DNA of 64,000 nucleotides, from assembly GCA_019059635.1 (NCBI GenBank), contig JAGVRJ010000007.1:1984001-2048000 (forward strand), in the 5' to 3' direction. The notes beneath the pieces were generated by a model that saw only the letters and a program-made list of their open reading frames with translations, was not told where the DNA came from and ran no database searches. Positions 45,512 to 57,800 of the stretch are shown piece after piece. Position 1 is the stretch's first letter. Each line of letters begins with the position of its first letter. The translations under genes were made by a program, and so were the position numbers. The stretch is from Proales similis. Taxonomy: Eukaryota > Rotifera > Eurotatoria > Ploima > Proalidae.

Positions 45512-48500
45512 CTACTCAAGAGAACGGGAAGAGAGAGAGTTCCTCCTACCCGGTCCAAGTTTGAGCTCGTTTTCGAGTATTTGCTGTCGGGTGTTGGTAA
45601 CAAGCTCGTTGAGATTTTGCTCGAGCTGGCCGACAATCTGAGCGAGGCAGTAATAGGCGGCAATGTGCGCGAGCTTGTGCACAGGCACAAGGGCTTCTAG
45701 GCCGTCCCAGGCGCAATGAGCCTCGGCCGCCTTGTAATCTAGACGCAGTTGGCGCTCGTCGCTTATGAAAAATAACTCGTCCATGGCCTGGACGAACTCT
45801 TGCTCGTTCATGTGGTCCAGATACTCGCTTTCTTGTGAGGCGAGGCGCGCCTCCATCTCGTTTATGATGAAGTCTCTTTTGCGAACGATCAGCGAGACCA
45901 TAAAGTCCCACACAAGCTTCTTGTTCACTTTGTTCGATCCCATCGAAACGAAATCGAGCGCCAGTGCCTCAAGGTCCTCGTCCTTCTCACACCGTGTCAC
46001 AAATTGACCGCAAAATCGATCTGATTGCATTCGCTTACGTCCGCAAACGGAAACACGACCGCGGCGAATATTTTCACGTCGTCCGCTTCTTTCCATTCGA
46101 CTTGTTCGATGATGTCGGCCATCAGCAGCGAGTAGCGAATCACGCCCCGGTCCATGTTGCCGATCAGCACGTGGCAAAAGAGCTCAATGAGCTTTTTGTT
46201 TGAAATGAAATGAATAGAATGCGATTGAGAATGCAAGTTTAGCTGACCCGCGAGTCGGCCGCGTAGACGCCCAGCGAAGTGTAAAAGTCGTAGACAGCGG
46301 CGAATTTAATGTTGTCGAGTTGATAGCGGGCGGCGAAAAAGTCGTAGAGTGACTCCTATTTCAACAAATCGACACTGCAATCGGAGAGAAGCAGACGGCA
46401 GCTGACGACTGACCACAACGTCTCGAGGCACATAGTCCGGCTTGGTGTCCTGCCGGATGAGCTGGGCGATGAACTGCTTCACAATGGACAGAGTTCGCTC
46501 CTAGGCCGAAGGTCAGCTCAGGCCGACTCTGAGCACAAGTCTAATTTGGGCTACCTGACTGAAGGGACGAGGCACTTGACGTCGAAAGTTGGTGCGCTGT
46601 TCAAAGTCGAGCCAAAGGCGTTCGAATGTGTTCGGCAGGTCGATGTTCTCATCTCCTTCGCTCAGGAGCCTTATGCTCTCATTGATCTCTTCGTCGTCGT
46701 CGTCGTTCTTCTGGTCGCTCTCGTATTTGCCCGGGTAGTTTGTGAACACGGTGGTCTCGTCCGACGTCGCCTGCTCAGTTTGTCGTCGATGCAGCTCGAT
46801 CGCTTTGTTCACCATTGTCTGGCTGAATCGGAGCTGAGGTCGAACGAACTTGAGAAATTTGATGCCGCTCGGCAGCTCGATCACTTTGTCTTTAGAGGAC
46901 AATTTGTGCGGGCAAATGAGCGTCTTGTCGCCGCAACTCTCGCAGAACTTCACCTGCTTGCTGTCGTTCCAGCAAGAGCCGTCGGAGCTCAGCTTCATCA
47001 CACACGCCCATTTGCTAAACACTCGATCCTGAAAGCTGAACTGGTCCCGATCGGCGCCTTTTCTCGTCGGCTCGTAGTGCTCTTCCAGGCCTTGTAGACT
47101 GCCGGCCGCAGGATTGCTCGCCGCTCTCGCCTTTTGCTTTCGAATGAACTCGGCCGTCTCTCTGAATGAATCCGGCAATTTAAGCATTCTAACTTTGTCG
47201 GGGTCAATCTTTGTCTGTAAAACGCCCCACCTGTCCATCTCGAGCAAGTAGAGCTTCTCTTCAAGGCCGAGACGATGCTGCACGACCATTTCGTACTCGT
47301 GATCGAGCTTCTCTACAGATCGGATGAATGTCTCTCGTCGCTCTGGAACCTGAAATTTGCAAGCCCGTCAAGGTCAGACGCGACTTGGTCACTTTAAATC
47401 AGCACTCACCGATTCGAGGGACTGGTCAGACGCTTCAAGCTGCTGCTCAATAAAACGATCAAAGTCTGCAATTGACACGCAATGAATCAAGCGAACGATA
47501 GAACAAGATCGAACGGCTCTCACCCTCGGTGGCCACGTTCATCAACGTGAGCAGTTGATCTTCGATCTTTTTGGCGTTCAATATGTCAACACAGAGTTGG
47601 CTCTGGAGAAGCCGGACAAGGGAGAGTATGAGCCGTCGGTGCTTCAATTGTGGACCTCGGCCCGAACTTACCCGACGCGTCATTGGCACAGTCTCCTTTT
47701 CGGCTTTGCTTGAGTTGAAATCTGCCAAATGGAACGTTAGCGAGCGACTGCGCTTGAACTGGAATTTCTCGTCCAACCTCCGTAGACTTGGTCGTACGCC
47801 GTTTTGTAGACGGTTAGATCGTTGACGAGCTTGTTGCTTCTGGCCAGCTCGTCCTGCTCTCGACCTGGGTGAGTTAGAATGAACTGCAGAGGCGAGCGGA
47901 CGAGTCAAACCTTCAGGCGCTGGATTTCTTCCGAGCTGTTGCTCAAACGTGCCTCGTACGTTTGCCTCAATTGGCCGGTTCTGGCCTCGAATTTCTCTTT
48001 TTCGGCGTTCAGTTCAGCCACTTGGTTGAGCAGGTTGTTCATTTGCTGCTCGTTAATGTTCATTTCCTCGTTCAATTGGTCGATTTTGCGCTTGGCTTCT
48101 TTCAAATTCTTGTCGGTCTTGGCCAAACTTGAAGCATTTCAATTTGACAATCGGACTCATAGTCTCGGCGTGTTGCGGCTTACCTCTGCTTGGCGCTGTC
48201 CAGCTCCTCTCTCAGCCTTTCCTGCTCGTTGTCGCGCGAGTTCAACAGCCTTTGGTAAATGCTCGAGTAGGAGAAGCGTTCGATGCTCGACTCGTTCAGA
48301 TCGCCGGTGAACTCGTTGCTGAACACCGCCTCTGGAATTGGAAGTTAAAGTCAATTCACGGCTTGGCCTTGTAACGTCGACTCACCGAACAGCTCTTTGC
48401 GCAGCATTTTCATCAGCGGCGCGTAAACGCCCAGTTTGGGAAGGAGATCGTCCAGAATTGTGAACGTTTTCACAATTCGGCTGTTTCTGGTGTCGTTGCC

Positions 48501-48634
48501 ATTGCGAGCCAGTTCTCTGAGCGACACCTCGTACTCGGTGGCTGTTGTAGACAAGTTAAATTCGCTAGTTTGGCAATAGGACGCCCAAGGAGATTACCGG
48601 CCGAGTGAAAATCGCCGAGCGCTCGTCTTTCCAT
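45512..48634 (-). CDS. Coiled-coil protein of unknown function (possible TSNAXIP1-like N-terminus)
   Basis: About nine exons on the minus strand, first ATG at 48634 and stop at 45512. Residues 1-70 include TFTILDDLLPKLGVYAPLMKMLRKELFEAVFSNE, whose pattern (I-L...YxxLLxxIKxEY) resembles the N-terminal domain of TSNAXIP1-type proteins; that link is tentative. A coiled coil follows (AKTDKNLKEAKRKIDQLNEE). The C-terminal half is not recognised: LQTKIDPDKVRMLKLPDSFRETAEFIRKQK, then a putative Cys-rich finger CESCGDKTLICPHK, an acidic Asp run, RPFSQERTLSIVKQFIAQLI, and helical segments through MGSNKVNKKLVWDFMVSLI. The profile fits a ciliary scaffold more than an enzyme, which is inference. Some inner exon borders (47380-47880) are approximate. 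It is divergent from METTL13, with 194 bp between the start codons. Confidence 0.55.
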
Positions 48635-48828
48635 CGCACGCTCGATTCCTGTCGGATGACGAAAAGTTCTGGACGCAACGGCAAAGAGCGTCGGTTGCCA
48701 TGCGACCAGTGCTCGGCCGCTGATTGTCTTGCGAGTAATTTAGTTTAATTTTGCGACGAGTCTCCAGCTGAGAAGGTGAAAGAGTCGTGGCTTGATCATC
48801 ATCAGAGTTTTAAATTCAAACTTGAACG
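48635..48828. promoter_or_regulatory. Short bidirectional promoter region
   Basis: Only 194 bp separate the start codons of the minus-strand coiled-coil gene and METTL13, so both transcription starts must lie within it. No TATA box is evident. Confidence 0.5.
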
Positions 48829-51314
48829 ATGCCGAGCGAACTGAGTCTCATTCCGGGCAGTGGCAAAGAGTTCCGCAAAAAGGAGTACTGGGACAACTTC
48901 TTCAAAGTAAGAGGCAACAAGGCGTTCGAATGGTACGGCGAGTACGAGAACCTGTGCGGAGTGCTGCACAAGTACGTGAAGCCGAGCGATCGCCTGCTCA
49001 TGATCGGCTGCGGCAACTCGCGCCTCAGCGAGAACATGTACGACGTGGGCATCCGCAACATAGTCAACATTGACCTGAGCGACGTGGTCATCAAGCAGAT
49101 GAGCGCCAAGAACAAGCAGCGGACCGAAATGAAATTCCTCAAAATGGACATGCTCCACATGGACTTTGAGCAGGCGCAGTTCGACGTCGTGGTAGACAAA
49201 GGCACCCTGGACGCTCTGATGAGCGACCAGTCCGAGCGAGTCGATCAGGAAAGCGAGCAGCTCTTCAACGAGCTCGAGCGCGTGCTCAAAAAAGGCGGCC
49301 GCTACATCTGCATCACGCTGGCCCAGGAGCACATTCTCGATCGTCTTCTCGCCTCGTTCGTGCACAGGTCAGTTCGGTCAGTCCAATTCCGCTCATTTCC
49401 GAGACCGCTCAAGTCGCTTGTCAGGGGATGGATCATTCGAGTGCATCGAATCGACGAGCAAGACCTCGACTTTCATTTGCCCGTGTTTGTGTTTGTCTTT
49501 ACCAAAATGCAACTTCCCACTCCGGTGAGTGTTTGAATTCAGCCTCTCTCTCTTTCTCTCTTCTGCTCTCTCCTGCTCTCTAAAGCAAACGATTGAATTA
49601 GATAATCGAGCTAAAAGTCGACTTGAACGAAGAACGATTCGTGCGACTCAAGTCCGCCGAAGAGGTCAAGAGCCGCGTCAAAGAGTATCAGAACTTTGGA
49701 CTGACCAAGTTCTACATCGGCAACAAGTAAGTTGTTGCTCTCTCTGTGGGATTCAAGCTCGCCACGACTTACTCGACTTACTGGAATGTGAACGCCCAAG
49801 ACGACGTGTTTGTGCATTTGTACGATCAGCGCAATGATGCGCTGCCCCGCTATACAATCTACGTGGTGGACAGCAGCTTAAAGACCAAGGCCAAGATGAA
49901 CGGCATATTCGCCGTGTTCGTCGTCCCATTGGGCAAGTAAGTCCGATTCGGTCGTAGCGTTCGCTTGAAGTAATCGCAAGTGCACAATCAGAGAACTGGA
50001 CTGGTTGTTTGGCACCAAACTGGGCAGAGAGGAGTTGGCTTCGCAGGCCAAGTATCAACGTCTGGCGGTTGTGCACCTCAATCGAGCGCACCAGTACCAG
50101 AGTTTGGACTCGATCATGGACGAGTTGTCAGCCAAGGTCAGCGAGCTCGGACCTAAAGGCATGCCGCCCTCATACAAAGTAAATTGGTGCCGTGCCATGA
50201 CAACTCTTGTCTGACTGCTCTCTCTTTGTGTTCAGATTCCGCTACTTTCGCTCGGGCCCGATCTGGACGTGCGCGACGTCAAGTTCAAAGGAACGAGCGA
50301 ATTCAGCGGCGAATTTTTGGTCGAAGATGTCAAGCCGAGCGACGACGAGGCAGAGATGGTCCGGCGCCTCGTCTTCCAGGGACCTGTGCCTCTCATTCAG
50401 ACCGAAGTTCGACTCAAATCGGCATCAAAGGCGAAGAAAAAGAAGCAAAGAGAGCTAGAGCCCGACATGAGCTCTTTCATCGACGACTACATCTCGGCTA
50501 TTGTGAGCCAGCTCTGCTTGCTCAAGCAGCAGACCACTCTAAAAGCGCTCATTCTGGGGCTTGGTGGAGGCGCTCTGGCAATGCACACTCGGACTCTGCT
50601 CCCGAATGTAGGCAGCTGTTTTAAAACACCTTTGGCGAATTCTGACTTAATCGCTACTTGACTTGAGCAGGCAGCGATCGATGCGGTCGAAATCGATCCG
50701 GCAGTGGTCAAGGCAGCCGAGCAATGGTTCGGTCTGGTCCAAGATAGCCAACTCAAAGTTCACGTAAAAGACGCGCTCCTGTTCATCGACGAGGCCGTTC
50801 AGAACGGTAACCGGATCTTTTCTCAATCGCTGTTCACTTCCAATGGGCTCAATTCGCTGCTCAAAGGCCTCAAATGGAACGTGTTGATAGTCGACATAAA
50901 CTGCACTGATCCCAACAGCGATTTATGGGGCCCTACGCCTCAATTTATCGAAGAACAGGTTCTGGCCAAATACAAGCAGATGCTGCAGGATCAACAAGGT
51001 TGGAGCACTCGCCTCTTTTCGTTTAGGAGGCTATTTGACACTTTTAAGAAGGAGTGCTCATTATAAACCTGATTTGTCTAAATGCTGAGCTACGCGCTGA
51101 GATAATCGGGCGGCTGGGCACGCACTGGAGTCACATTTACGGAAGAAAACTGGCCAAGAATCGAAACGAGGTTGTAATCTGTGGCAGCTTGCCAAAGGAG
51201 CAGCTCTTCAACGGGTTCAAGTCGGAGCCGGGCCTGCGAACGCTTAAACTGTCTGATCAGACTCTGGACCTGTTTGAAGAGACTTGCAAGAGCATGCAAC
51301 AACTCAACATTTGA
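48829..51314 (+). CDS. METTL13: eEF1A lysine and N-terminal methyltransferase
   Basis: Dual methyltransferase that modifies the N-terminus and Lys55 of elongation factor eEF1A. Nine or so exons from 48829 to 51314. The N-terminal domain starts LIPGSGKEFRKKEYWDNFFKVRG and has the SAM loop LMIGCGNSRLSENMYDVG, the acidic IDLSDVVI and the post-motif DVVVDKGTLDALM, as in human METTL13. The middle has ELKVDLNEERFVRLKSAEEV and GTKLGREELA. The C-terminal spermidine-synthase-like domain has ALILGLGGGALAMHTRTLLP and AAIDAVEIDPAVVKAAEQWFGL, then VLIVDINCTDPNSDLWGP. Both catalytic halves look intact. Introns are short (about 50-70 bp). The gene shares a compact upstream region with the divergent coiled-coil gene and is followed 270 bp later by the first DAPIT-like gene. 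Confidence 0.94.
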
Positions 51315-51584
51315 AATAAAATATAGAGAAGCAAGTCTTCAGCGTTAGGAAATGGTTCAAGCTGAGCGAATGTCAAGTTAGTTTTTGCATGTGGCGAATG
51401 CAAGAGACTTGGAAGCATTTGCATTGCAGCGCGTTCACCGCTGAGGGTACGCGGCGAGCATTGCAAGCAGGGGCAATGCAAATCTCGCTGTGAAGAGCGT
51501 CGATGGCTTTTATGCAGAAAAAGAATCAAATCGGCCTCGATTTCGTTTAGACTCTCGGTATTTGGTAGCGAAAAGAAATTTGAA

Positions 51585-51811
51585 ATGGGTGAGCACGAGC
51601 CAGTTCCTCCGGAGATTGCCCGAACCCTTGTCGGCTGGAAGAAGCACTTCAACTCCTACACGACGCAAGGACGATTCAACGTAAGCGAAGATCTGAAATC
51701 GTCAAATTCACAGCAGTGATCGCATTTTGCTTGTAGGCCGTGATGCTCTCTATCGGTCTGACGGCTGTGGCCACCCTCTACTTCACCTCTGGCAAGAAGA
51801 AGCAGAATTAA
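51585..51811 (+). CDS. ATP5MK: DAPIT-like ATP synthase membrane subunit, copy 1
   Basis: Small inner-mitochondrial-membrane subunit of ATP synthase that supports dimer rows. Two exons (51585-51680, 51737-51811) give 56 residues. It matches human DAPIT (58 residues) through the GWKKHFNSYTTQGRFN segment (human GIKKYFNSYTLTGRMN), a single membrane helix VMLSIGLTAVATLYFTSG and a Lys-rich end KKKQN. The intron falls right after GRFN. The gene is too short to stand out as a long open frame. A related gene in tandem lies 336 bp downstream. AATAAA at about 51898 fits its 3' end. Confidence 0.88.
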
Positions 51812-52147
51812 AGCGCAAGACTCGAGTCCGAGATTCGTTCTTCTTTCATCGATTCTAACTTGGCGCCGTTCTTACACAATTAGATAGAATCCGAAATAAT
51901 AAATAACCACCACAACTCGCCGGACATTTTCTTGTCTCTTATCGTTGCGATCCTGTGTGTGTGTGATGACTGGGCGCCACTCCCGTCGCTCTCTTCTGTG
52001 CATCTATTCTTGGCGAAACTAATCCCATTTCAGCCAATGAGAGCACGCGCTCTCATTGCGCGAATGCTTTAAATTTTTGAGAAAAGCTCAAGCGATCACT
52101 CGAAATCTTTGGCTCTTCTCAACAGCAACAACAAAAAAAAAAGAAAC

Positions 52148-52392
52148 ATGGCCTCAACGAGCGAGCAAATCAAGCGACCGATGACTCACTGGAAAGACTG
52201 GCTTAACGTTCGAACTGCCAGTGGCCGAATTTATGTAAGTTGAGTCGACTTAGACTGCTGTTGCCGTCTTATTCAAATCGCTTTCAGACGTTCCTGGGCG
52301 CGATGCTGGTCGGTACAAGCTTCTACTACTGGTTCGCTTATCCGCGCGGAAAAGACAGCAAAATGAAGGATGCGGCAACGAAGAAGCCATGA
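52148..52392 (+). CDS. DAPIT-like ATP synthase membrane subunit, copy 2 (paralogue)
   Basis: Two exons (52148-52234, 52288-52392) give 63 residues. Same plan as the upstream gene: a short polar N-terminus, HWKDWLNVRTASGRIY aligned to GWKKHFNSYTTQGRFN, an intron at exactly the same point after the GR motif, then a membrane helix (FLGAMLVGTSFYYWFAY) and a Lys-rich tail. FNSYT is replaced by LNVRT, so it is more diverged from the DAPIT signature. It is either a second DAPIT isoform or a lineage-specific mitochondrial small protein derived from it. The A-rich leader directly before the ATG (AAAAAAAAAGAAAC) is a strong initiation context. Confidence 0.72.
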
Positions 52393-52571
52393 GCCGCCAA
52401 TCAAGCGTGCACTGATTAAATTGAACGGAATTTGTTTATTTAAGAATTGGTCTCCTCTTTGGTTTCATTCGAATAACAAACAGCTAAATGGACAGATTTA
52501 CACACAACAGCAATAGCAACAAGAAAAACAATAAACTCTACAAAGAGCGAGCGCTCAACAATTGGATGGGG

Positions 52572-54502
52572 TCAGCAAGATTGATAGCAGCTGCAGATTT
52601 GCTTGAACAGAAGCTCCTTTAGCTGATTGCTGTCAAGCTGAATGGTCAGCGCCGGGCCCATTTCGGTCGCCAGTTCGATCTGGTTGGCTAGAAGCGAAAT
52701 TAAATTAGTTTGATTGGTAATTAACGGGATTGCAGAGAGAGCGAGAGCGAGGGAGGGAGAGAAAAGGGTTGGAAAGAGGGGCGGTCGGAACAGGTGCCTC
52801 ACCTTCTGCTGACATGCGTACGGCGCTGATTTGATCGAGCTCGAGTTCTATCCACTCTCCTCTGTGCTTTAGATCGAATATCAATCGATTCGACTCGAAT
52901 TTCATCGACGCCTTTTTTTGCCGAATCAAACAGGATTCCAATTAACTCACAACTCGAAGCGATTCTATTCGAAATGCCTACCTCGACGTTAGAGTGGGAT
53001 TCAAAGCTGACTCTGATCGCCGCGGCCACGTCCGTTGAGCTAAATCGGTTCTCAATTGAATCAGTGGTTTTGATCATCACTAGTGGCAGAGAAGTTAGAA
53101 AAGACTAGAGCTACGAGGGGCGGGCGACCACTTACGTTCATAGAGTTCGTTGACCAGCGATTCCAGTTCGCTGCTTTCGTGCGACTGGAATTTGAGAAGC
53201 TTACTGAAGCCGTCAACGACCAGTTGGACGAGCTTGTAGGGCACAAACAGCAAGTCGAACAGCTCGAGCTCTTCTGACGAGTCTCGATTCTAGTCAGACG
53301 CGTTGGCGTTTTAGATGGCAAAGCGGACAAGCGTCTGATTCTTACCTGAAGAAACTGAAGGAAACGGTCGTCGGTGGCGATCAGCTTTTCCATGAGCGCC
53401 AGAGCCGATGGAAGTCCTCGCAAATACATTTTGAACGAGTCGAATATCAAGTTGACCTGAGCACACGCATGAGCGAAAAGTGGCTGACTGCAGGCTTGAG
53501 GCTACTTACCGAATCGAGGCAGATTGAAGGCCGCTTAAGAACACTCAAAAGCAGACGCGTGACGGGCACTAGCTTTTCCACGTTTTGAAAGAGAACCAGT
53601 GACCAGTCTGGTCTGAGCACCTTGAATATGAGACAAGGTCGAACGTAGGAGTCGATCAGCGACTGCATGAGCGGTGCTAGCTGCTCGATCGAGTCGTGCA
53701 AATTGTTCTGAATTTGATCTGTGCTGCATTCGTCCACAAATGCGCCTTCGCTGCTCTTGTGTCTGATCAGAGAGTCGCTCGAGTCACTGCGGGCCCGTTG
53801 GCTGTTTGAGCCCGATCCGCTGCACGGAATCGAATAGTAGCCGCAGTCACTGTGGGCATCCTCCTGCATGGGCGCTTTCTTCTTTGTGAAATTGGAGGTG
53901 CTCTTCGGGACAAGCTGCTGGCTCTTGCCCATACATGACCAGAAGGACGCCAGCTGACTGGGCTGAACCATTCGCCTCAGCAGCGTTGGCTTCGATTTCA
54001 TTAAGGCTGAACGAAGAAGCTGCTCGCGTCTGTGCTCATCTGGCACGCCAATCACTAGATTGAGCTGCTGATGCGATCTAAATTGCGGCTAGAATTAGTG
54101 AACGCGAGATTTTTATTCGCTAGACTTGGCTCACTTTAGCAGCTTTTTGACCGTCTTGGCACAGGCTCGGCTCACGTTCTGCTCGTTGATTTGCAGAATC
54201 AAGTAGCCCGGTCTGAGCGCTTGGCCTGCGGTGGCCTGTTTGATTTGAGTGATAAAGACCGGACACTCACCGGCCACGTCGAACGGCATCTCGCATCGAG
54301 CGGACTTGACCACAGTCAGCTTGAACTTGCGCAATCGTCGCATTGAAACATTGACAAAGTTGGGTATGACGGTGGGCGTCTGGGCCGAGTTCATTTGCTG
54401 CTCGATTAGTTTGGATGTGTGTAGTGGCTTGACTTTTTCTACAATGAGCGAACCCAGGGCTGTTTTAATACAAAGTAGGTGACAGCTGATAGGAAGCGGC
54501 AT
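52572..54502 (-). CDS. PDZ and DH-like (Rho GEF) domain protein
   Basis: About seven exons on the minus strand, roughly 560 residues. An N-terminal PDZ domain spans about residues 55-130 (RRLRKFKLTVVKSARCEMPF, then VFITQIKQATAGQALRPGYLILQINEQNV and ACAKTVKKLLKS). After a Ser-rich linker comes an all-helical region: DSIEQLAPLMQSLIDSYVRPCLIF, LVPVTRLLLSVLKRPSICLDS, LIFDSFKMYLRGLPSALALMEKLI, then LLFVPYKLVQLVVDGFSKLLKF. Its spacing resembles a Dbl-homology domain, with Y-x-x-Y-P-R-like positions poorly kept. The C-terminal beta-rich segment (RLIFDLKHRGEWIELELDQISAVRM) could be a short PH-like domain. It may regulate Rho-family GTPases, but the DH assignment is weak and catalytic activity cannot be judged. 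Position 54502 is the first ATG; a pyrimidine-rich stretch ending AG a little downstream leaves room for a different first exon. Confidence 0.5.
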
Positions 54503-56343
54503 CGGTCTAATTTCGAACCTATTGGCCCCCCGCCACCGACCGAGTTAGATAATTAGAGCTGCTCAATTTGATCGCTCGCTGTCTTTTCGGCAGCACGAGA
54601 TTCGACATTGCGCACAAACAACAAGCAACAACAAGCGCGTTGATATGAAAGGCCGGCGGAAGCAAATTGACCATCAATCAGTCAACCGCTCCGATTTGTC
54701 ACACCGAACTCTAATGAACTCTGCGCACTTGGGCATCACACACACACTCAGTCGAACGAGACTTAGCAGAGACTCTAGACGGCACTTATCGTCATGCAAG
54801 CGACGCAGCCTCTTCGCGCATCGGTCAACAAGTTTCTTTTCGTTGTGCTGGAGCTGCTCACCTTTTTATTTGGCGCTCGCTTAATTAAAACGATGTGCGA
54901 ATGGCACTTTGTATGGTGGAGATGCTTATCGCTGCTGCTCACAAGTGCCCACATTCGATCAGATAGATGATGCGATAGAGTGCTGGCACTTAATCGACAC
55001 ACATACAAAACAAGCAAAAGACCAACAGACGCACTGATCGTTGGAGCTGTTCGACGATCTTTGGATCAGCTCGCAGAAACAAAACACTTCTTTAATTAGA
55101 AGTTGCTGCACCGCCGCCGCAACGGCAGCGCGCACATGCTCAGGTTGCTGTTTGAACGTCCATTAGAGAGCATCTTGAATTCGCCGATGCTGCGTCCAAT
55201 AAAAAGCGCAGCCTATTTAACCTGAGTAAATAAAGCGCTTCTGTTGTTTACATTGCGCAACTCGACTCTTGGCATTTACTCTGTGCTCCACTCGTCGCTG
55301 TCCGGCCTCGATAAGTCTCTCTAAAACTCGCAGCCAATCAGCCAAAGCAAACGGTTTGACCGTCGCAGAATTTACGACCAGTCATAAACTTCATGCTTCT
55401 CAGCTGCTTAAGCTTTCAGTGACCTTCAACGAGCAGTCGAACACTGTGGCCGAAGAAAATAAGAAAAGGCCGAAGCAGAAGGAAGCGCCGCAACAAAAAA
55501 AAACAAAGAGTCGCTCGACAAGTGACTGAACAGTCGAGCAGTGGTCTTAAATAAGCCGAGATGGCCGACGGGCTGATTTTAAACAAAATAAGAAGAAGAG
55601 CAAAAATGAGAGGAGGAAGAGAATTGGCTGAAAAAAAAAGGAAAGACTGATGCTTATCGGCAGTCTTGCGTCTGCTCGACTTAGACGGCCGAATTGAATT
55701 GACGCAAGTGTGACGCATCTGCTCAGCTGACCAATGGACACGCTAGATTCGCCACTTGATTTATGGTTATCGAAGCGTCTCTATCACCGAGCTAATTGAG
55801 TTGTCAGTAAATGGCGGATAGCACTCACACTTGAACGATAAAGCGAGATAAGGTAAACATCATCATCATGGTAGTCTGCATCAATCTATTAATGGCACAA
55901 TTAAGTCCTCTCAATATAAATCATTGAGTAATCAATTTAGCGCCTCATTAGGCTCGACCACGCTGCTGCTGCTGCTGCTGCTAATGCCCCAATGGCCTCA
56001 CATGTCCAGTGGCTGCTCAATGAATGAAAGGCTGCTGATGGTGTTTGCTCGCCCTTTCGACCAATTTTGATACGGCCCGTCTCCGACCTGAACCTGTGTA
56101 ACGCCCAGACCTTCTACGCTTGATTTATTTCTTCTTCTTATTTGCTTTATTCGAGCGACCAATCGAAACGTCAGTATTGCTGCTTGGCCAACGGGGATGT
56201 TAAAGCTCAAGACGCTGTTGTAATTCAAGCCAAGTTAAGTCAGACACAAAACAAACTAATGAAATTATCAGAGCAGCAGAACGAGAGGAGTAGGAGATTT
56301 GAGAGAGAGAGAGAGACGATTGGAGAGTGGGACGGGGAGTGGA
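54503..56343. other. Intergenic region
   Basis: No supported gene. It holds a perfect CTG run (listed separately), a GA tract near 56300-56316 and AATAAA near 55228. Open frames here are short and low complexity. Confidence 0.4.
55961..55982. repeat. (CTG)7 trinucleotide repeat
   Basis: Seven perfect CTG units in non-coding DNA. Confidence 0.9.
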
Positions 56344-57587
56344 TCAGTAAATGTTTTCATCACAGACATGCTCGCTGTTCCAACAGTCGACTCTGGGTCC
56401 AATTGTGAAACTTGTTCGAACCGAGGCCGAAGGACTGCGACTGAAGCGCACACTCTTTCTTCTGACTGGCAGCTGGTGCGAGTGTCTTGTTCGGAGAATG
56501 GAGGTGTGACCACGTCGACCAGGTGAGAGGAGACGCTCTCTTGAACAGCTTCGTCTTAGAACTCGCTCGATCGATCGACGTCGACTTGAACCAAAGTCGC
56601 TGTGAAGGTCGAGCGAGGCGGTCAGCTCGTTCAGGCTCCTTCTTTCGTCTCTCAGTCGTTGCAGCTCATCGCTGACCGACCTATTGGTGTCGTACTTGCG
56701 CTTCATCTCGCACTGCAGCCGACTGATCTTGTCCACAATGTCGTCGACCAGAAACGTGGTTCGCTCGAGCTTCTCTGCCGTCCTGAGCCGTTCGCTGAGT
56801 GTTCGCACTTGGTCCAGTGTTCGACTCGCTTCACACCTGTTGCTGGTCTCTAGCTCGTAGAATTTGCCCATGCTGAACGAGGGCAGGTTGTAGGCGGACG
56901 CCAAGTTGGCACACTTTGACCATTCATACGCAGCTGTGCTCGGAGCAGTCCGACCAGCGCTGACCTCAATGCTCGGATTCGGGCAGTTGATCGAGATGCG
57001 AACGTCAGTGCTGGGTCTGGGCTCTGGCAGCTGGATTGGCGGCGCGGCGCGTGCCGTCGAAGGAATCAATGTCGTAGTCGTGTACAACGGATAGAGCGCG
57101 GGCGACTGCAGCTTGATCAGCTGAGGATGCTGTCTGAGCAGATCTTGACGCAGGATGAGCTCGTAAATCGACTTGTTCTTGTTCAGCTCGGCGATCAGCT
57201 GGTTGAGATCAGCCGTGTGCAGCTGCTTCTCTTTGATGCTCGCGTACAGGTTCGGCCAGAGGGTCTCGAACACCTGAATGACGCGTTTCTCACGCTCGCC
57301 GTCAAACCAGGCCTTGGACGGCTCGGTTGAAATTGTGCCGCCGAGCACTTGCTCCTTGAGTTTGTTGTAGTTCTCCTCGTTTAGCGCCATGATCTCCTTC
57401 AGGCGAAATTGAACTTCATCGCCTGAGACCAGAGTCCGAAACGGATCCGCTTCAAAGTCGCTAGATTAGGCAAAGGAAAAACCAAGAGACAATCGTCAAG
57501 GACTGACCTTTGCCCAAAAATGTTAGACCAGTTGCCATTGTTCTCAGTCGATCTCCCTGGCGAGCTGCTTATTTCTTCAATTATTAG
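56344..57587 (-). CDS. Unrecognised protein with central coiled coil (5' end incomplete)
   Basis: Two exons, 57587-57508 and 57460-56344, join in frame (398 codons plus stop). A TG-rich, pyrimidine-containing acceptor at 57588-57600 shows that another exon lies upstream and has not been found. Residues near the start: NWSNIFGQSDFEADPFRTLVSGDEVQF. Then a helical segment (NKNKSIYELILRQDLLRQHPQLIKL), a Pro/Thr-rich linker and a coiled coil (LDQVRTLSERLRTAEKLERTTFLVDDIVDKISRLQCEMKRKY is the core). The tail is Arg/Ser rich with several SRERL and RRSC motifs that could be phosphorylation sites. No family is recognised. An alternative start is the Met at 57390. Confidence 0.5.
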
Positions 57588-57800
57588 CTAAAATTAACGC
57601 ACACACACACACAAACTTGGCGCATACACATAATAAGAACGACGATTAAAATTCGTTGGCGGCAAATAAATATTTTGGTAACTAGGTTACGTGGACAGGT
57701 AAGCGCTAGGCCTTCGAATCCAAGTTATTCTCAAGTTGGTGTTTTCTTTCAACCAACGAGAGTGCAATCCGAGGTCCCCGATCGTCGCCCGATGCCCGCA

